A stretch of 18,699 nucleotides of DNA from an uncultured Clostridia bacterium (GTDB taxonomy: Bacteria; Bacillota; Clostridia; Oscillospirales; Acutalibacteraceae): the NCBI GenBank assembly GCA_946187095.1, contig CAMHPW010000004.1:1-18699 (forward strand). Direction: 5' to 3'. A model generated the notes under the pieces. The model was not told the origin of the DNA, made no database searches, and worked only from the letters and a program-made list of their open reading frames with translations. Shown here one piece after another: positions 7,501 to 15,535 of this stretch (positions are counted from its first letter, which is position 1; each line of letters begins with the position of its first letter). The position numbers and the translations under genes were made by a program.

Positions 7501-9284
7501 GATTTTTGTGCGGTATCTATCACTTTTATTTGAGCAATATCATTTTTCTTTATGTTTTCGCATTGCAATGAACGTAACGTTTCGGCTAATTTCTCATGCT
7601 TAAATATAATTTTGACTTGATTAGATGTAAGAACAAAATCAGTTTTTTCCTGTATTTGTTCCCGAGGATAGGGATATCCTATTGAATCAAGATAGTTCAG
7701 TATTTCAGCAGTTAATTTCTCATTAGCAAATGCTTTTTGAAATAAACGATTCTTAATGTCTTTTTCTATAAAAATTCCGAAATTTTTAACAGAAATGGGT
7801 GATATAAAAAGATATTTTTGAAATTTCATAAAATCCCATACTTTTTCTTGCTCAGTGATACATTCGTTCGTATCAAAGCAAAATATTTCATTTGCACGAT
7901 GAAATGTTCCATCAGCTGTATAGAAAAGAGGTAAATTCAAATAGTGAGAACCTGAAAAACATTCTTGTTTTTTAAGACATTTTTCTTCTCCATTGTTGGG
8001 TGCAAAAAGACTTTCACGATATCCAGGAATGTAATAAACAATATCTTCCTTCACAATTTCTCTGTAGTCTGTATAGGCTTTGTCCATAAGCTCACAAAAA
8101 TATCGTTTTGCTTCCTGAAACCATAAATTCTCTCCTTGGGAATCAACAAATTCCCTTGAATTATCAAGGTTAAATGGAACATGGCAGACGATAGGAACTG
8201 TAAATTTTAATTGGGTAGGTAAAAAGGAGTATAAAGCACCTCTTCCAACATCTGCTATATTTTCCTTATTCGGAAATATAACGCTTAAAATCATCTCTTT
8301 GCCGTTTTTGTATTCATTTTTTGTATCTTCTCCATATCGTGACAGGTAAGCTTCTTTACTGAATACAACGGAATATGAATATCTTGAACAATGTATTTCA
8401 TGTTCCTCGTTTACTTCTAAAGTGTTTGAATCATAATTATGCAAGCTTACTAAAATTTTGACATCTCTTTCAATGCTTATTCCATTACTGAAATTCTTTT
8501 CAGAACGGCTGACTTTGAATTCCATGCTTCTCCATACATCGTAATAAATTTTCAAAGATGTCAACTTGTTAAGAAAAAGAATAGGATTTTTGCTGAAAAG
8601 TGTTTCTTTTTTACAGTATCGTTCTTTTATTTCTTTATATATCTCTTTTGCTTTATTAGGTACATACAATACTATTTGTGTACCCTTGAAATAATTTGCT
8701 GGGTGATAAATAGGAATAGTAAAGTTATTTTTTGATAATTCAAAAGAGAAAAATCCGCTTTTTATCCATACTTTTTCGGCTACTCCAAAAACAGATTTAA
8801 AGCCAATTCCTTTTTCGCCTATCTGATTTTTATCAGGAGATGTATTCTTTGAACCGCCTGCAATCTCAGTAATAGAGAAAACATCATTCGGCGTGAACCC
8901 TTTTTCATTATAGGTCAGAATTATTTGGTCTTGGTTGAAATCAAACCTCATATCAAGATAACAGTCGTCTGCTTTCTCATAGTCACAATCATCTACATTT
9001 TGTATCAATTCAAAGATAAATCGTAAGCTATCAGAATATATTCCGCTTTCACCTGCAGTAAGATCCTTTTGTAAAAATTTAAAAAATTTTCTTCCGTGCC
9101 ATTCATAAGTTTCAGCAGTAGCTTGACGAATTTTTTTCAGCAACTCAATATAATTTTTTCCGTCTTCAACCGAAGTGATTTCCTCTGCTTTTATTTTTGG
9201 TAAATATTTAAGCAGATCGGGCACATATGGCATAATTTGCCTATAAGATTTATTCTTATATTTCTTGACTAATTCATGAAACAT
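4548..9284 (-). CDS. Giant double-GHKL (Hsp90/sacsin-like) ATPase with C-terminal zinc motif
   Basis: A 1578-residue protein with two complete ATP-binding modules. Module 1: N box ELIQNVDD (92-99, catalytic E92 and Mg-binding N96), G1-like NEKGF (126-130), G2 GEKGIGFKS (156-164). Module 2: HELLQNADDC (731-740, E732, N736), NEIGF (764-768), GEKGIGFKT (796-804). Each GHKL fold is followed by several hundred residues of unassigned sequence. Near the C-terminus C1481/C1484 and C1514/C1517 (CQIC and CLNC) form a treble-clef-like zinc site resembling the scaffold of HNH nucleases, but I see no HNH catalytic histidine pair. Related sacsin-N-like ATPases occur in bacterial conflict loci, often with helicases. 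The ATG at 9284 is 2 bp after the helicase stop and has ribosome site AGAGGGA inside the end of the helicase gene, so the two are one operon and probably one complex. Function is unknown; a role in DNA or phage sensing is inference. Confidence 0.85.
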   Translation of the reverse strand: MFHELVKKYKNKSYRQIMPYVPDLLKYLPKIKAEEITSVEDGKNYIELLKKIRQATAETYEWHGRKFFKFLQKDLTAGESGIYSDSLRFIFELIQNVDDCDYEKADDCYLDMRFDFNQDQIILTYNEKGFTPNDVFSITEIAGGSKNTSPDKNQIGEKGIGFKSVFGVAEKVWIKSGFFSFELSKNNFTIPIYHPANYFKGTQIVLYVPNKAKEIYKEIKERYCKKETLFSKNPILFLNKLTSLKIYYDVWRSMEFKVSRSEKNFSNGISIERDVKILVSLHNYDSNTLEVNEEHEIHCSRYSYSVVFSKEAYLSRYGEDTKNEYKNGKEMILSVIFPNKENIADVGRGALYSFLPTQLKFTVPIVCHVPFNLDNSREFVDSQGENLWFQEAKRYFCELMDKAYTDYREIVKEDIVYYIPGYRESLFAPNNGEEKCLKKQECFSGSHYLNLPLFYTADGTFHRANEIFCFDTNECITEQEKVWDFMKFQKYLFISPISVKNFGIFIEKDIKNRLFQKAFANEKLTAEILNYLDSIGYPYPREQIQEKTDFVLTSNQVKIIFKHEKLAETLRSLQCENIKKNDIAQIKVIDTAQKSLYDVLGDNFELSETPKKVEKYMKNCNERCICLDIGENKYLPCQNALILSKQNCLDSFTAFCHDIDPKDPFVTRMRLREASEQLNNYEADTSISVSDYIHNLRNIRKIIKDSLGNKGYKNYIDLILHAGTDKERFIHELLQNADDCIYPPNVTPTFTLSYEKDKIITQYNEIGFSRADIRSITAIGESTKHKIVNGQLSPIGEKGIGFKTIFAVTSEVKIYSGEFAFSLTDREPTIPKPLNEDETNSFEGTKMEMTIKGQKDSFWYNEKTILELCLCLRKLKKIKINSYVIKIEDTDTYRTITINTHQYIFKRFTRTFVITDEKALAERQQSNQAISPEQRIVCFVPEKNAQKEYFLYNGLPTKHKMNIPLVIDAPFALTTSREEIETGFSSWNDIIRKLLYSSLLKVMMNLKDIERAKIFRFIRFVPRRYGQKVVYVNETSDCNYLNEYNFLDDLKHCSILPTFDKKVFSVPQFKNAYRFPDFVHILLNTLTISEDEKVTAYEIIDVPNADDFKSALNALNCETADFKRVFRIIMNYAENYIGKNEFSKKLYEYLYEYLNNKDIFIPDEYKQQLKKLAIIPVYGTTPGNTKYISWAADSIFVKKDATTLGEDYYVLREDLLPKHVCEKIFNVYINEMNEIWEHNRYNQRLEKLINENDKEYIYRELLYKYNSGELQKHNSYSTLLALKDRIPLKNQLGKVNCTKLFLCDQRIGYFYVEILQRLIVNKECEGLARYINCGELRNIHYEDIKRQDTDEDEPLTADDIEQLSASYFVNSEEILRKFYYNGLISDELLPDELGYLKFISLNDYDKNYTFPEEPVLDRNRLISHVRKSYNDKRKIVSVKVERTVKKGQNPDGSTFELINEDTRKGAMRIYTPEGTKNYCFCQICQQINSNELIEVNNLELEPEYYAPQLRVALCLNCSKYFKSLRANDYKREKYIEAIKNADIQEQGKISIPIDQNKTLTFTATHLAEIQEILKLKQS

Positions 9285-9286
9285 TT

Positions 9287-12200
9287 TTAATTTCCCTCTT
9301 TCGTGATTGTAATAATACCGTTTATCAGCAAAGTTGCATATATATCTGCTTTTTGCGTCATATTTTTGATTTCTGCGACTTTCTTGTTATAATTTTCTTT
9401 TGCTGTTTCAAGTTCACTCTGATACATTCTTTTGATTCTTTCATCAATGGAATCTTTTATTCTCTGTTCGAGTGATCTGATACGATTTCGATTTGTATTG
9501 GCAAGGCTTTCAAGTTTGAATGTCATGGTTGTAAAACAGTTTCTTTTATGAATTTTTACTGAAGAACTCCATCTTTCTGCATGACGCATTTCAAGCTCTG
9601 ACCAATCAAGATTTCCTTGTGTTCTGTTATCAATGTTGAGAGAATCTTCCATGATATACGGAAGTTCATTTTCTATCATTTCATTATTGCAAATAGGAAT
9701 AAGTCTTGTATATGTATTAAAGCCTGTATATTTCCACGCATATATGGAAAAATAATAAGTTCCTGACGGAATTTCCGATGAAAAGTATCTCAGTTTAAGA
9801 TAAGATACGTTTTCCTGTGAAAAATATTTTGCTGCCTGTCTTGCCAAAGGGTGCATTGTGGTAATGAAAAAGCTTTCACGATTTTTCATAGCCGCATCAG
9901 AATTAAAAGTAATAGTATGATTCGGCTTTTTGCCCAAAAGATAATTCTCAAAGGTACGCCTCAGAGCATTACGTTTTCCGGGAAGTTTCCTCAGATCCTC
10001 AAGCAATATACCTCTTGCAGTTGCTGAAAGACGGAGATTTTTTATTTCCGAATCACCAATTATATAAAGTCCCTTTCCGACTCTTTGGTTGATATAGTTT
10101 TCTACAAGCTTTTGAAGAAAATACGGTGTCAGCCACGGATTTTCAGCCTTGCGAATTTCCTGTGAAGTAGTAAATTCTGTCAAATCAAATCCGAAAAGTT
10201 CTTTTTCTTCTTCCTCCAGACGCATTAACTCCTGAATTTTCCTGACTTCATTATCAGCAACCTGCTCAAGCTTGATTTGTCTTTCTTCATCAGTCATATC
10301 ATTACCGGAAACAATTTTCTCTATATCTGAAGCTATTTTTCCGAGGATTTCTTCACAATCTCCGATACTCCTCTCAAAAATTCCTATTCTCACCATACAG
10401 CGATGGTATATTTCTGCATCAACTGTATTTTCTGTAATGATATTATATATATTTACCACTTCACTCTGCTGTCCACGGCGGTCTATTCTGCCTATTCGCT
10501 GTTCTATTCTCATGGGATTCCATGGAAGGTCATAATTTATCATCATATTGCAGAACTGATAATCCAATCCCTCAGAGCCAACTTCTGTAAATAATAAAAT
10601 ATCTATCGCTTCATCATTATCTTTCGGAAGTTCAAATCTTTCTTTTAGTGCATATCTTTCATTATCTTTCACACTGCCGTCAATTTGTTCAACACGATAT
10701 CCGCATAATTTCAGCTTTTTTTTCAAATATGCCAACGTATGGCGGAATGTACTAAAAATCATGATTTTATTGTTAGACATTTTGTGTTTGTTTTCGATTA
10801 CTTTCAAAGTTTCTTCAAATTTAGGATCGTCATCTGGAAGATTATCTGCCATTTTCAGCAGTTTTTCCGCCAAAGATGAAAAAGCACCGCTTGTTTTCTC
10901 TCCGTCAATTACCGAAAAATCCCATTCGGGATCATCATTTATTTGATGAATTCTTCTTTCAATAATGTCACGGATATATGGTGCAAGTCCGAAAATACAG
11001 CTTGCTGCCTGTCTTTTAATTGTACTCATCATAAATGGCACGGTATATTCATGATGAAGAACAGAAAGTGTATGCTTTTCAAATCTTAAAAGTTCGTCAT
11101 GCAGCTGTCTTTGATAATCCGTAAATTCTACTGAAACAGTATGAGGACGGCGAATGCAAAAATCCTGAATATCCCTTCTCCGTGTACGGTTAAGCATGGT
11201 AGCAAAACTATGCAGGGATTCTATATCAGATATCAGCTTAATTCTTTCCTCACGTGTGATATTTTCTTTTTCAAGACGCATAAGAATGTCACTGTAAAGC
11301 GGATTGTCTGCAATAACGTTATTTCCCCATTGTGTTTTTTGCACATCAACCAGTTCTTTTAAGGCTTCCTTATTCCAATCTTTGTCAGCTTTACGGAGTA
11401 TATGAACGGCATGAGAAATATAAGCATTTGGACGGGACATCATTCCAAATGTCTTTTGGTCTATCACAATGTCGGGACGAAGTACATTCATGATAGTAAA
11501 AAGGTCATTGTCATCTGTCTGAATTGGCGTAGCTGTAAGCATAACAACCGCATCAGCGTTGTCACAAAAAAATTTGGTACACTTATAAGCGAATGCCTTT
11601 TCTTTCTCCATGCTGCCATTTCTGATATGATGTGCTTCATCGACTATCACTAAATCAAAATGTGGTTTCGGATCAAGTTCAGAAAGTCCAAAAATTTTGG
11701 ACTTCCTTTTATTTTCACCCTTATATGTCTTTGAATCAAAAACAGAATACGGAATAATTATTTTACTGTAACGAATCGGCCATTCACCGTCACGATCCGT
11801 ATCAGATATGATTTGTCTGAGTGTTGAGCCATCTACCGGAATAAATTCTTCATCAAAACGTTTCATTTCCAATTCCCATTTACGTTCTGCAACTAATGGT
11901 CTTGGACAGATAACCACAATTTTTTCCAAATCTGTACGTGCTTCCAATTCTTTAATAATAAGACCTGCTTCAATAGTTTTTCCTACACCAACGCTGTCTG
12001 CAATCAGGATTCTCGGTTCATCTGCATGAATCATTTTCAAAGCCGGTCTAAATTGATAAGGTACAAAGTCTATTCTTGCAGAATTAAGAGAGTATAAATT
12101 TTGAGAGGAGGGATTATTGATTTGATATGCGGTCAGATAACTGCGTATATCATTAATGTTTGCCCAATTATATCCACTATTTTCAATAACAGGTGCAATC

Positions 12201-12853
12201 TGTCCGCTAAAATAAATTTTTACTGAATTATTGGCAAAAACTTTGTATTGTTTCATATTTCCTCGTTCTGTTATGTCCAGAACATAGCCCTTTATTTTCG
12301 GCGAACCAATCACATAGACCAGACTGTTTTTATATATTTCAATATCATGATTTTCAGAAATCAATATATTGCTGTCTTTTTCTATGATTTGCAAAGAATA
12401 GTCCCTTTCCACATATGAAATAAATTCACCTATTTCATCACATATATCCTGCCTGTTTCCTATTTTCTTCATAAATTCGGCTATCGTTTTTAAATCATCA
12501 ACTATAAAATCTTTTCCGGGAAGTTCTGTACCACAATTTACCCAACTATTACAAACAGTAACCATCTTGCCTAAAATTTCATGTTCATTTGCAGAACAAC
12601 AAATGACTGTCTGTATATCATACCACGATTTGTTTGCAATGCGAAGAAGTGCTGATAAGTTAAATTCCGACAGATTTGTATAGCCTTTTGAAATTGCTAT
12701 TTCATGCTGCGTGTAACTTAAACTGTTCAATACACAGTCCTCCCACCAACTATCAGTGATTCTTGGCAAAATATTATTGAGCCATTTAAAGAGAGATTCC
12801 GATGTTTTTTCAAGAAAATAATTTATTTTGTTTTTTATTGCCTGAAAATCCAT
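9287..12853 (-). CDS. SNF2-family helicase/translocase (RapA/HepA- or DrmD-like)
   Basis: Counting from the ATG at 12853 (1188 residues): motif I DSVGVGKT (286-293), DEAH box (405-408), motif III LTATP (439-443), motif V around GSEGLDYQ, and motif VI QRIGRIDRRGQ (785-795). Both RecA-like lobes are therefore complete, and the QRIGRIDRRGQ form is typical of RapA/HepA and of DISARM DrmD. About 260 residues precede the helicase core; that region is unrecognised and ends in a beta-rich part. The C-terminal part ends in a long charged helix, probably a coiled coil (about 1109-1174). I prefer this start over an in-frame ATG at 12871: GGAAGTGA matches the anti-Shine-Dalgarno sequence at 7 of 8 bases and lies 8 bases upstream, while the upper ATG lacks a ribosome site and sits 5-15 nt from the predicted transcription start. 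It is first in an operon with the double-GHKL ATPase; a DNA-translocating motor of a defence complex is the likely role, by inference. Confidence 0.88.
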   Translation of the reverse strand: MDFQAIKNKINYFLEKTSESLFKWLNNILPRITDSWWEDCVLNSLSYTQHEIAISKGYTNLSEFNLSALLRIANKSWYDIQTVICCSANEHEILGKMVTVCNSWVNCGTELPGKDFIVDDLKTIAEFMKKIGNRQDICDEIGEFISYVERDYSLQIIEKDSNILISENHDIEIYKNSLVYVIGSPKIKGYVLDITERGNMKQYKVFANNSVKIYFSGQIAPVIENSGYNWANINDIRSYLTAYQINNPSSQNLYSLNSARIDFVPYQFRPALKMIHADEPRILIADSVGVGKTIEAGLIIKELEARTDLEKIVVICPRPLVAERKWELEMKRFDEEFIPVDGSTLRQIISDTDRDGEWPIRYSKIIIPYSVFDSKTYKGENKRKSKIFGLSELDPKPHFDLVIVDEAHHIRNGSMEKEKAFAYKCTKFFCDNADAVVMLTATPIQTDDNDLFTIMNVLRPDIVIDQKTFGMMSRPNAYISHAVHILRKADKDWNKEALKELVDVQKTQWGNNVIADNPLYSDILMRLEKENITREERIKLISDIESLHSFATMLNRTRRRDIQDFCIRRPHTVSVEFTDYQRQLHDELLRFEKHTLSVLHHEYTVPFMMSTIKRQAASCIFGLAPYIRDIIERRIHQINDDPEWDFSVIDGEKTSGAFSSLAEKLLKMADNLPDDDPKFEETLKVIENKHKMSNNKIMIFSTFRHTLAYLKKKLKLCGYRVEQIDGSVKDNERYALKERFELPKDNDEAIDILLFTEVGSEGLDYQFCNMMINYDLPWNPMRIEQRIGRIDRRGQQSEVVNIYNIITENTVDAEIYHRCMVRIGIFERSIGDCEEILGKIASDIEKIVSGNDMTDEERQIKLEQVADNEVRKIQELMRLEEEEKELFGFDLTEFTTSQEIRKAENPWLTPYFLQKLVENYINQRVGKGLYIIGDSEIKNLRLSATARGILLEDLRKLPGKRNALRRTFENYLLGKKPNHTITFNSDAAMKNRESFFITTMHPLARQAAKYFSQENVSYLKLRYFSSEIPSGTYYFSIYAWKYTGFNTYTRLIPICNNEMIENELPYIMEDSLNIDNRTQGNLDWSELEMRHAERWSSSVKIHKRNCFTTMTFKLESLANTNRNRIRSLEQRIKDSIDERIKRMYQSELETAKENYNKKVAEIKNMTQKADIYATLLINGIITITKEGN

Positions 12854-12882
12854 ATACCATTTCACTTCCATTTTTACATTTT

Positions 12883-12918
12883 ATCTTATATTATTATAGC
12901 TTTTTTGTCAAAAAAATC
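12883..12918 (-). promoter_or_regulatory. Promoter region of the helicase/GHKL operon
   Basis: Two overlapping options are visible on the minus strand. One has -35 TTGACA (12906-12911), a 17-bp spacer and -10 TAAGAT (12883-12888). The other has a perfect -10 TATAAT (12893-12898) with TTGATT 16 bp upstream. Both predict a short leader of about 20-35 nt before the ATG at 12853. No palindromic operator is evident, so the operon may be expressed constitutively. Confidence 0.55.
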
Positions 12919-13008
12919 AATTATTTTTTTACAATTATAAATATTTTGTAGATATATAATATTTTTTATATTGTATATCAAAATAAAGCAATCAAAAAGT
13001 ATATCAAA

Positions 13009-13040
13009 AACTGCCCGAAAAATATAAATTTCGGGCAGTT
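13009..13040 (-). terminator. Rho-independent terminator of the thiamin operon
   Basis: A perfect 12-bp stem, AACTGCCCGAAA (13009-13020) and TTTCGGGCAGTT (13029-13040), has an 8-base loop. On the minus strand the stem is followed by a run of T. It is the first strong terminator after thiC but sits about 180 bp beyond the thiC stop, because a MITE-like repeat lies between. It also separates the operon from the divergent accessory region. The interval 12912-13008 before it is A+T-rich and holds no gene that I can see. Confidence 0.75.
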
Positions 13041-13078
13041 GATTTTATATCAATTTATAAGTATTCATTTTATGATTT

Positions 13079-13209
13079 TGTTATAGTAAACGTCAATGAA
13101 AATTTTCTTTTGTCATTTTGAAATACTAAGCGACGAAGAATCTTTCCTAAAGATTCCTGACTTTGCTTGGAATGACATAGAGCAATTTATTTTGTTATTT
13201 ACTATAACA
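13079..13209. repeat. MITE-like repeat, copy 1, with 12-bp terminal inverted repeats
   Basis: The ends are TGTTATAGTAAA (13079-13090) and its exact complement TTTACTATAACA (13198-13209). Inside lies a 67-bp core (13111-13177) bounded by TGTCATT and AATGACA, with a central hairpin GAATCTTT / AAAGATTC. A second copy of the core, of the same length, lies at 15440-15506. There is no transposase gene and no clear target duplication. It sits between thiC and the operon terminator. Such short hairpin repeats of the GTCATTCTGAG type are scattered through many bacterial genomes and are probably moved by a transposase elsewhere. Confidence 0.65.
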
Positions 13210-13218
13210 GTCGGGTTA

Positions 13219-14535
13219 TTAAGGTTTTTCGGTGCAGAATTCGACTTTTTTGCCTTCGAGTATCATATTTGTAGTTCTTACTGCACACATCTTACCGCAC
13301 ATGGAACAGGTATGTCTGTCGGCAGGCGGAGTGCTTTCAAAATATGCCCTTGCCTTTTCACCGTCAACGGCTATCTCAAACATCTTATCCCAGTCTACTT
13401 TATGCCTTGCCTCTGCCATTTCATTGTCCCTGTCCCTTGCATGAGCAACGCCTTTTGCTATATCTGCGGCATGGGCGGCTATCCTGCTTGCTATAATCCC
13501 CTCTTTTACATCGTTAATATCGGGTAATCTCAAATGTTCGGCAGGTGTGACATAACACAGGAAATCCGCTCCCGAGGCTGCCGCAATAGCTCCGCCGATT
13601 GCCGATGTAATATGGTCATATCCCGGAAATATATCCGTTACAAGAGGTCCAAGAACATAAAACGGTGCATTGTGGCATATACGCTTTTGCAATTTCATAT
13701 TCGCCGCTATTTCATTCATTGCCATATGTCCCGGACCTTCCACCATTACCTGTACATTTCTTGCCCATGCTCTTTCCGTGAGAGCTCCGAGTTCAATCAA
13801 TTCCGATATCTGTCCCGCATCTGTCGCATCATCTATACAGCCAGGTCTAAGTGCATCTCCAAGACTGATAGTTACATCAAATTCCTCAAGTATATCAAGC
13901 ACCTTATCATAATATTCATAAAACGGATTTTCGTTGCCTGTCATCAACATCCATGCAAAAAGAAGTGAGCCTCCACGGGAAACAATATTCATTTTTCTCT
14001 TGTCACGCATGAAAATCTCAACGGCTCTGCGGTTAATGCCTGCATGGATAGTCATAAAGTCAACGCCCTCCTCAGCGTGAGCACGGACTACTTTAAGAAA
14101 ATCTTCTGCGGTAATTTCAAGCAAATCTTTTTCAAGATAGCCGATAGCATCATACATCGGCACTGTTCCTATCATAGCAGGGGATTTTTTGATAAGCTCC
14201 TGTCTGAAAGTGTTTGTTTTGCCGTAATTGCTCAAATCCATGATGGCTTCGGCACCGAATTTAAGAGCCATATCAACTTTCTGCATTTCAACGTCATAAT
14301 TCTTGCAGTCGCCTGAAATGCCGAGATTAACATTTATTTTAGTTCTCAAGCCTGCTCCGATACCCTCTGCCGATATGGATGTGTGATTGATATTACACGG
14401 TATGCACACTTCTCCCTTTGCCACTGACTGCATGATTTCTTCGGGCGTTTTGTACTCCTTTTCCGCAACTGTTTTCATTTCGGGAGTGATGATTCCCTTT
14501 TTTGCGGCTTCCATCTGTGTTTTATAGTTTCTCAT
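13219..14535 (-). CDS. thiC: Phosphomethylpyrimidine synthase ThiC
   Basis: A 438-residue radical-SAM enzyme that converts aminoimidazole ribotide to HMP phosphate, the pyrimidine half of thiamin. Clear family segments include [11 protein letters not shown] near residue 50, [21 protein letters not shown] and [11 protein letters not shown]. The cluster-binding cysteines are C410, C413 and C417 in CSMCGKMC, a CX2CX3C spacing one residue shorter than the CX2CX4C of the long proteobacterial enzymes. The protein also lacks the long N-terminal region of the 630-residue E. coli enzyme. A ribosome site AAAGGA lies about 10 bases before the ATG, and the gene follows thiD after 32 bp, so it is the last gene of the operon. 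It supplies the pyrimidine that ThiD phosphorylates. Expression should follow the TPP riboswitch far upstream. Confidence 0.96.
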   Translation of the reverse strand: MRNYKTQMEAAKKGIITPEMKTVAEKEYKTPEEIMQSVAKGEVCIPCNINHTSISAEGIGAGLRTKINVNLGISGDCKNYDVEMQKVDMALKFGAEAIMDLSNYGKTNTFRQELIKKSPAMIGTVPMYDAIGYLEKDLLEITAEDFLKVVRAHAEEGVDFMTIHAGINRRAVEIFMRDKRKMNIVSRGGSLLFAWMLMTGNENPFYEYYDKVLDILEEFDVTISLGDALRPGCIDDATDAGQISELIELGALTERAWARNVQVMVEGPGHMAMNEIAANMKLQKRICHNAPFYVLGPLVTDIFPGYDHITSAIGGAIAAASGADFLCYVTPAEHLRLPDINDVKEGIIASRIAAHAADIAKGVAHARDRDNEMAEARHKVDWDKMFEIAVDGEKARAYFESTPPADRHTCSMCGKMCAVRTTNMILEGKKVEFCTEKP

Positions 14536-14567
14536 AAATAATTATCCTTTCGGTTATCAAAATTTTT

Positions 14568-15365
14568 TTATTCGGAAAATTGACTTTTAAGGTCAAAAGC
14601 GTGGTTCATAGGTCCTGAACCCTTTCCTAAGCCGAGCATTGCACCCAATGCACCCGATATATATTCCTTTGCTCTTTCAACGGATTTTTCAAGGGAATAT
14701 CCCTTTGCAAGATTTGCAGCAATAGCTGAAGAAAGTGTACAGCCTGTGCCGTGTGTATTGGGATTGTCGATTCTTCTGCCCTTAAAATAAGTGATTTTTC
14801 CGTCTGAATACAGTATATCATCAGCATCATTGATACTGTGACCGCCCTTGACCAGAACGGCACATTCAAATTTTTCACCTATCGCAACAGCCGCTTTTTC
14901 CATATCGTCTTTATCGGCGATTTTCATACCTGAAAGCACTTCTGCTTCGGGGATATTCGGAGTAATTATATCGGCTATCGGAAGGAGTTTTTCCTTGAGA
15001 GTGTCTGTTGCACTGTCGCTGATGAACTTTGCACCGCTCGTGGCTACCATGACAGGGTCAACTACAACATTTTCTGCCTTGTAGAATTGCAGTCTTCGGG
15101 CTATTACTTCGATAAGTGCCGATGATGAAACCATGCCTATCTTGACTGCATCAGGGTAAATATCCTCGAATACCGCATTTATCTCCTTTTCGAGAAAATC
15201 GGCATCAGCTTCGAGGATTGCCGAAACTCCTGTAGTATTCTGAGCTGTGAGAGCCGTAACGGCACTCATGGCATATACACCGTTGAGAGTCATTGTTTTG
15301 ATATCCGCTTGGATTCCGGCACCTCCGCAGGAGTCGCTTCCTGCGATTGATAATGCTGTTTTCAT
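14568..15365 (-). CDS. thiD: HMP / HMP-phosphate kinase ThiD
   Basis: A 265-residue ribokinase-fold kinase that phosphorylates hydroxymethylpyrimidine and then HMP phosphate to HMP-PP, the pyrimidine substrate of ThiE. The N-terminal ALSIAGSDSCGGAGIQADIK and the C-terminal GTGCTLSSAIAANLA (anion hole and catalytic region) are characteristic, and the length is normal. The frame runs on upstream to 15470, but ATG 15365 is the right start: it has the ribosome site AAGGAGA 8 bases upstream and matches the conserved N-terminus. A 165-bp gap separates it from thiE, unlike the tight spacing elsewhere in the operon, because a dispersed repeat and a hairpin lie there. thiC follows after 32 bp. Confidence 0.96.
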   Translation of the reverse strand: MKTALSIAGSDSCGGAGIQADIKTMTLNGVYAMSAVTALTAQNTTGVSAILEADADFLEKEINAVFEDIYPDAVKIGMVSSSALIEVIARRLQFYKAENVVVDPVMVATSGAKFISDSATDTLKEKLLPIADIITPNIPEAEVLSGMKIADKDDMEKAAVAIGEKFECAVLVKGGHSINDADDILYSDGKITYFKGRRIDNPNTHGTGCTLSSAIAANLAKGYSLEKSVERAKEYISGALGAMLGLGKGSGPMNHAFDLKSQFSE

Positions 15366-15396
15366 GTTGTGATTCTCCTTTGCATTATTTTTATAG

Positions 15397-15429
15397 AGCG
15401 TTGTGAAGTGGTGTCCCCGACTCAACGCT
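15397..15429. other. Inverted repeat between thiE and thiD
   Basis: AGCGTTG (15397-15403) pairs with CAACGCT (15423-15429) around a 19-base loop. On the plus strand it is followed by GATTTTTTTT, which resembles a terminator pointing against the operon. On the minus strand it has no T run, so it should not stop thiD and thiC transcription. It may form a single unit with the adjoining MITE-like repeat. Confidence 0.35.
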
Positions 15430-15535
15430 TGATTTTTTTTGTCATTCTGAGACACAAAGTGATGAAACATCTTTCTTTAAGATTCCTCGCTTCGCTCGGA
15501 ATGACATAGAACAATTTATTTTGCTGTTTACTATA
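15424..15535. repeat. MITE-like repeat, copy 2, between thiE and thiD
   Basis: The 67-bp core at 15440-15506 begins TGTCATTCTGAG and ends CTTCGCTCGGAATGACA; it matches copy 1 (13111-13177) in length and at both ends. Similarity continues rightward for about 29 bp with three differences, up to TTTACTATA, the inner part of the copy 1 terminal repeat. The left terminal repeat is not recognisable. The right end supplies the TAG stop codon of thiE, so the insertion touches the end of that gene. It leaves the 165-bp intergenic gap in an otherwise compact operon. Confidence 0.6.

Noticed and set aside
9287..12853. SNF2 gene as DrmD of a DISARM system
   Set aside because: None of the other DISARM components (a DNA methylase, DrmA helicase, DrmB DUF1998 protein, DrmC PLD nuclease) is in the window; only the motor resembles DrmD.
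12872..13218. Attachment site at the boundary between accessory DNA and the thi operon
   Set aside because: The only long repeat there is the MITE-like element; I found no direct repeat pairing with the left part of the window and no tRNA gene.
13534..13968. Long plus-strand frames opposite thiC and other thi genes
   Set aside because: They are antisense shadows of well-supported thi genes and encode no recognisable family.
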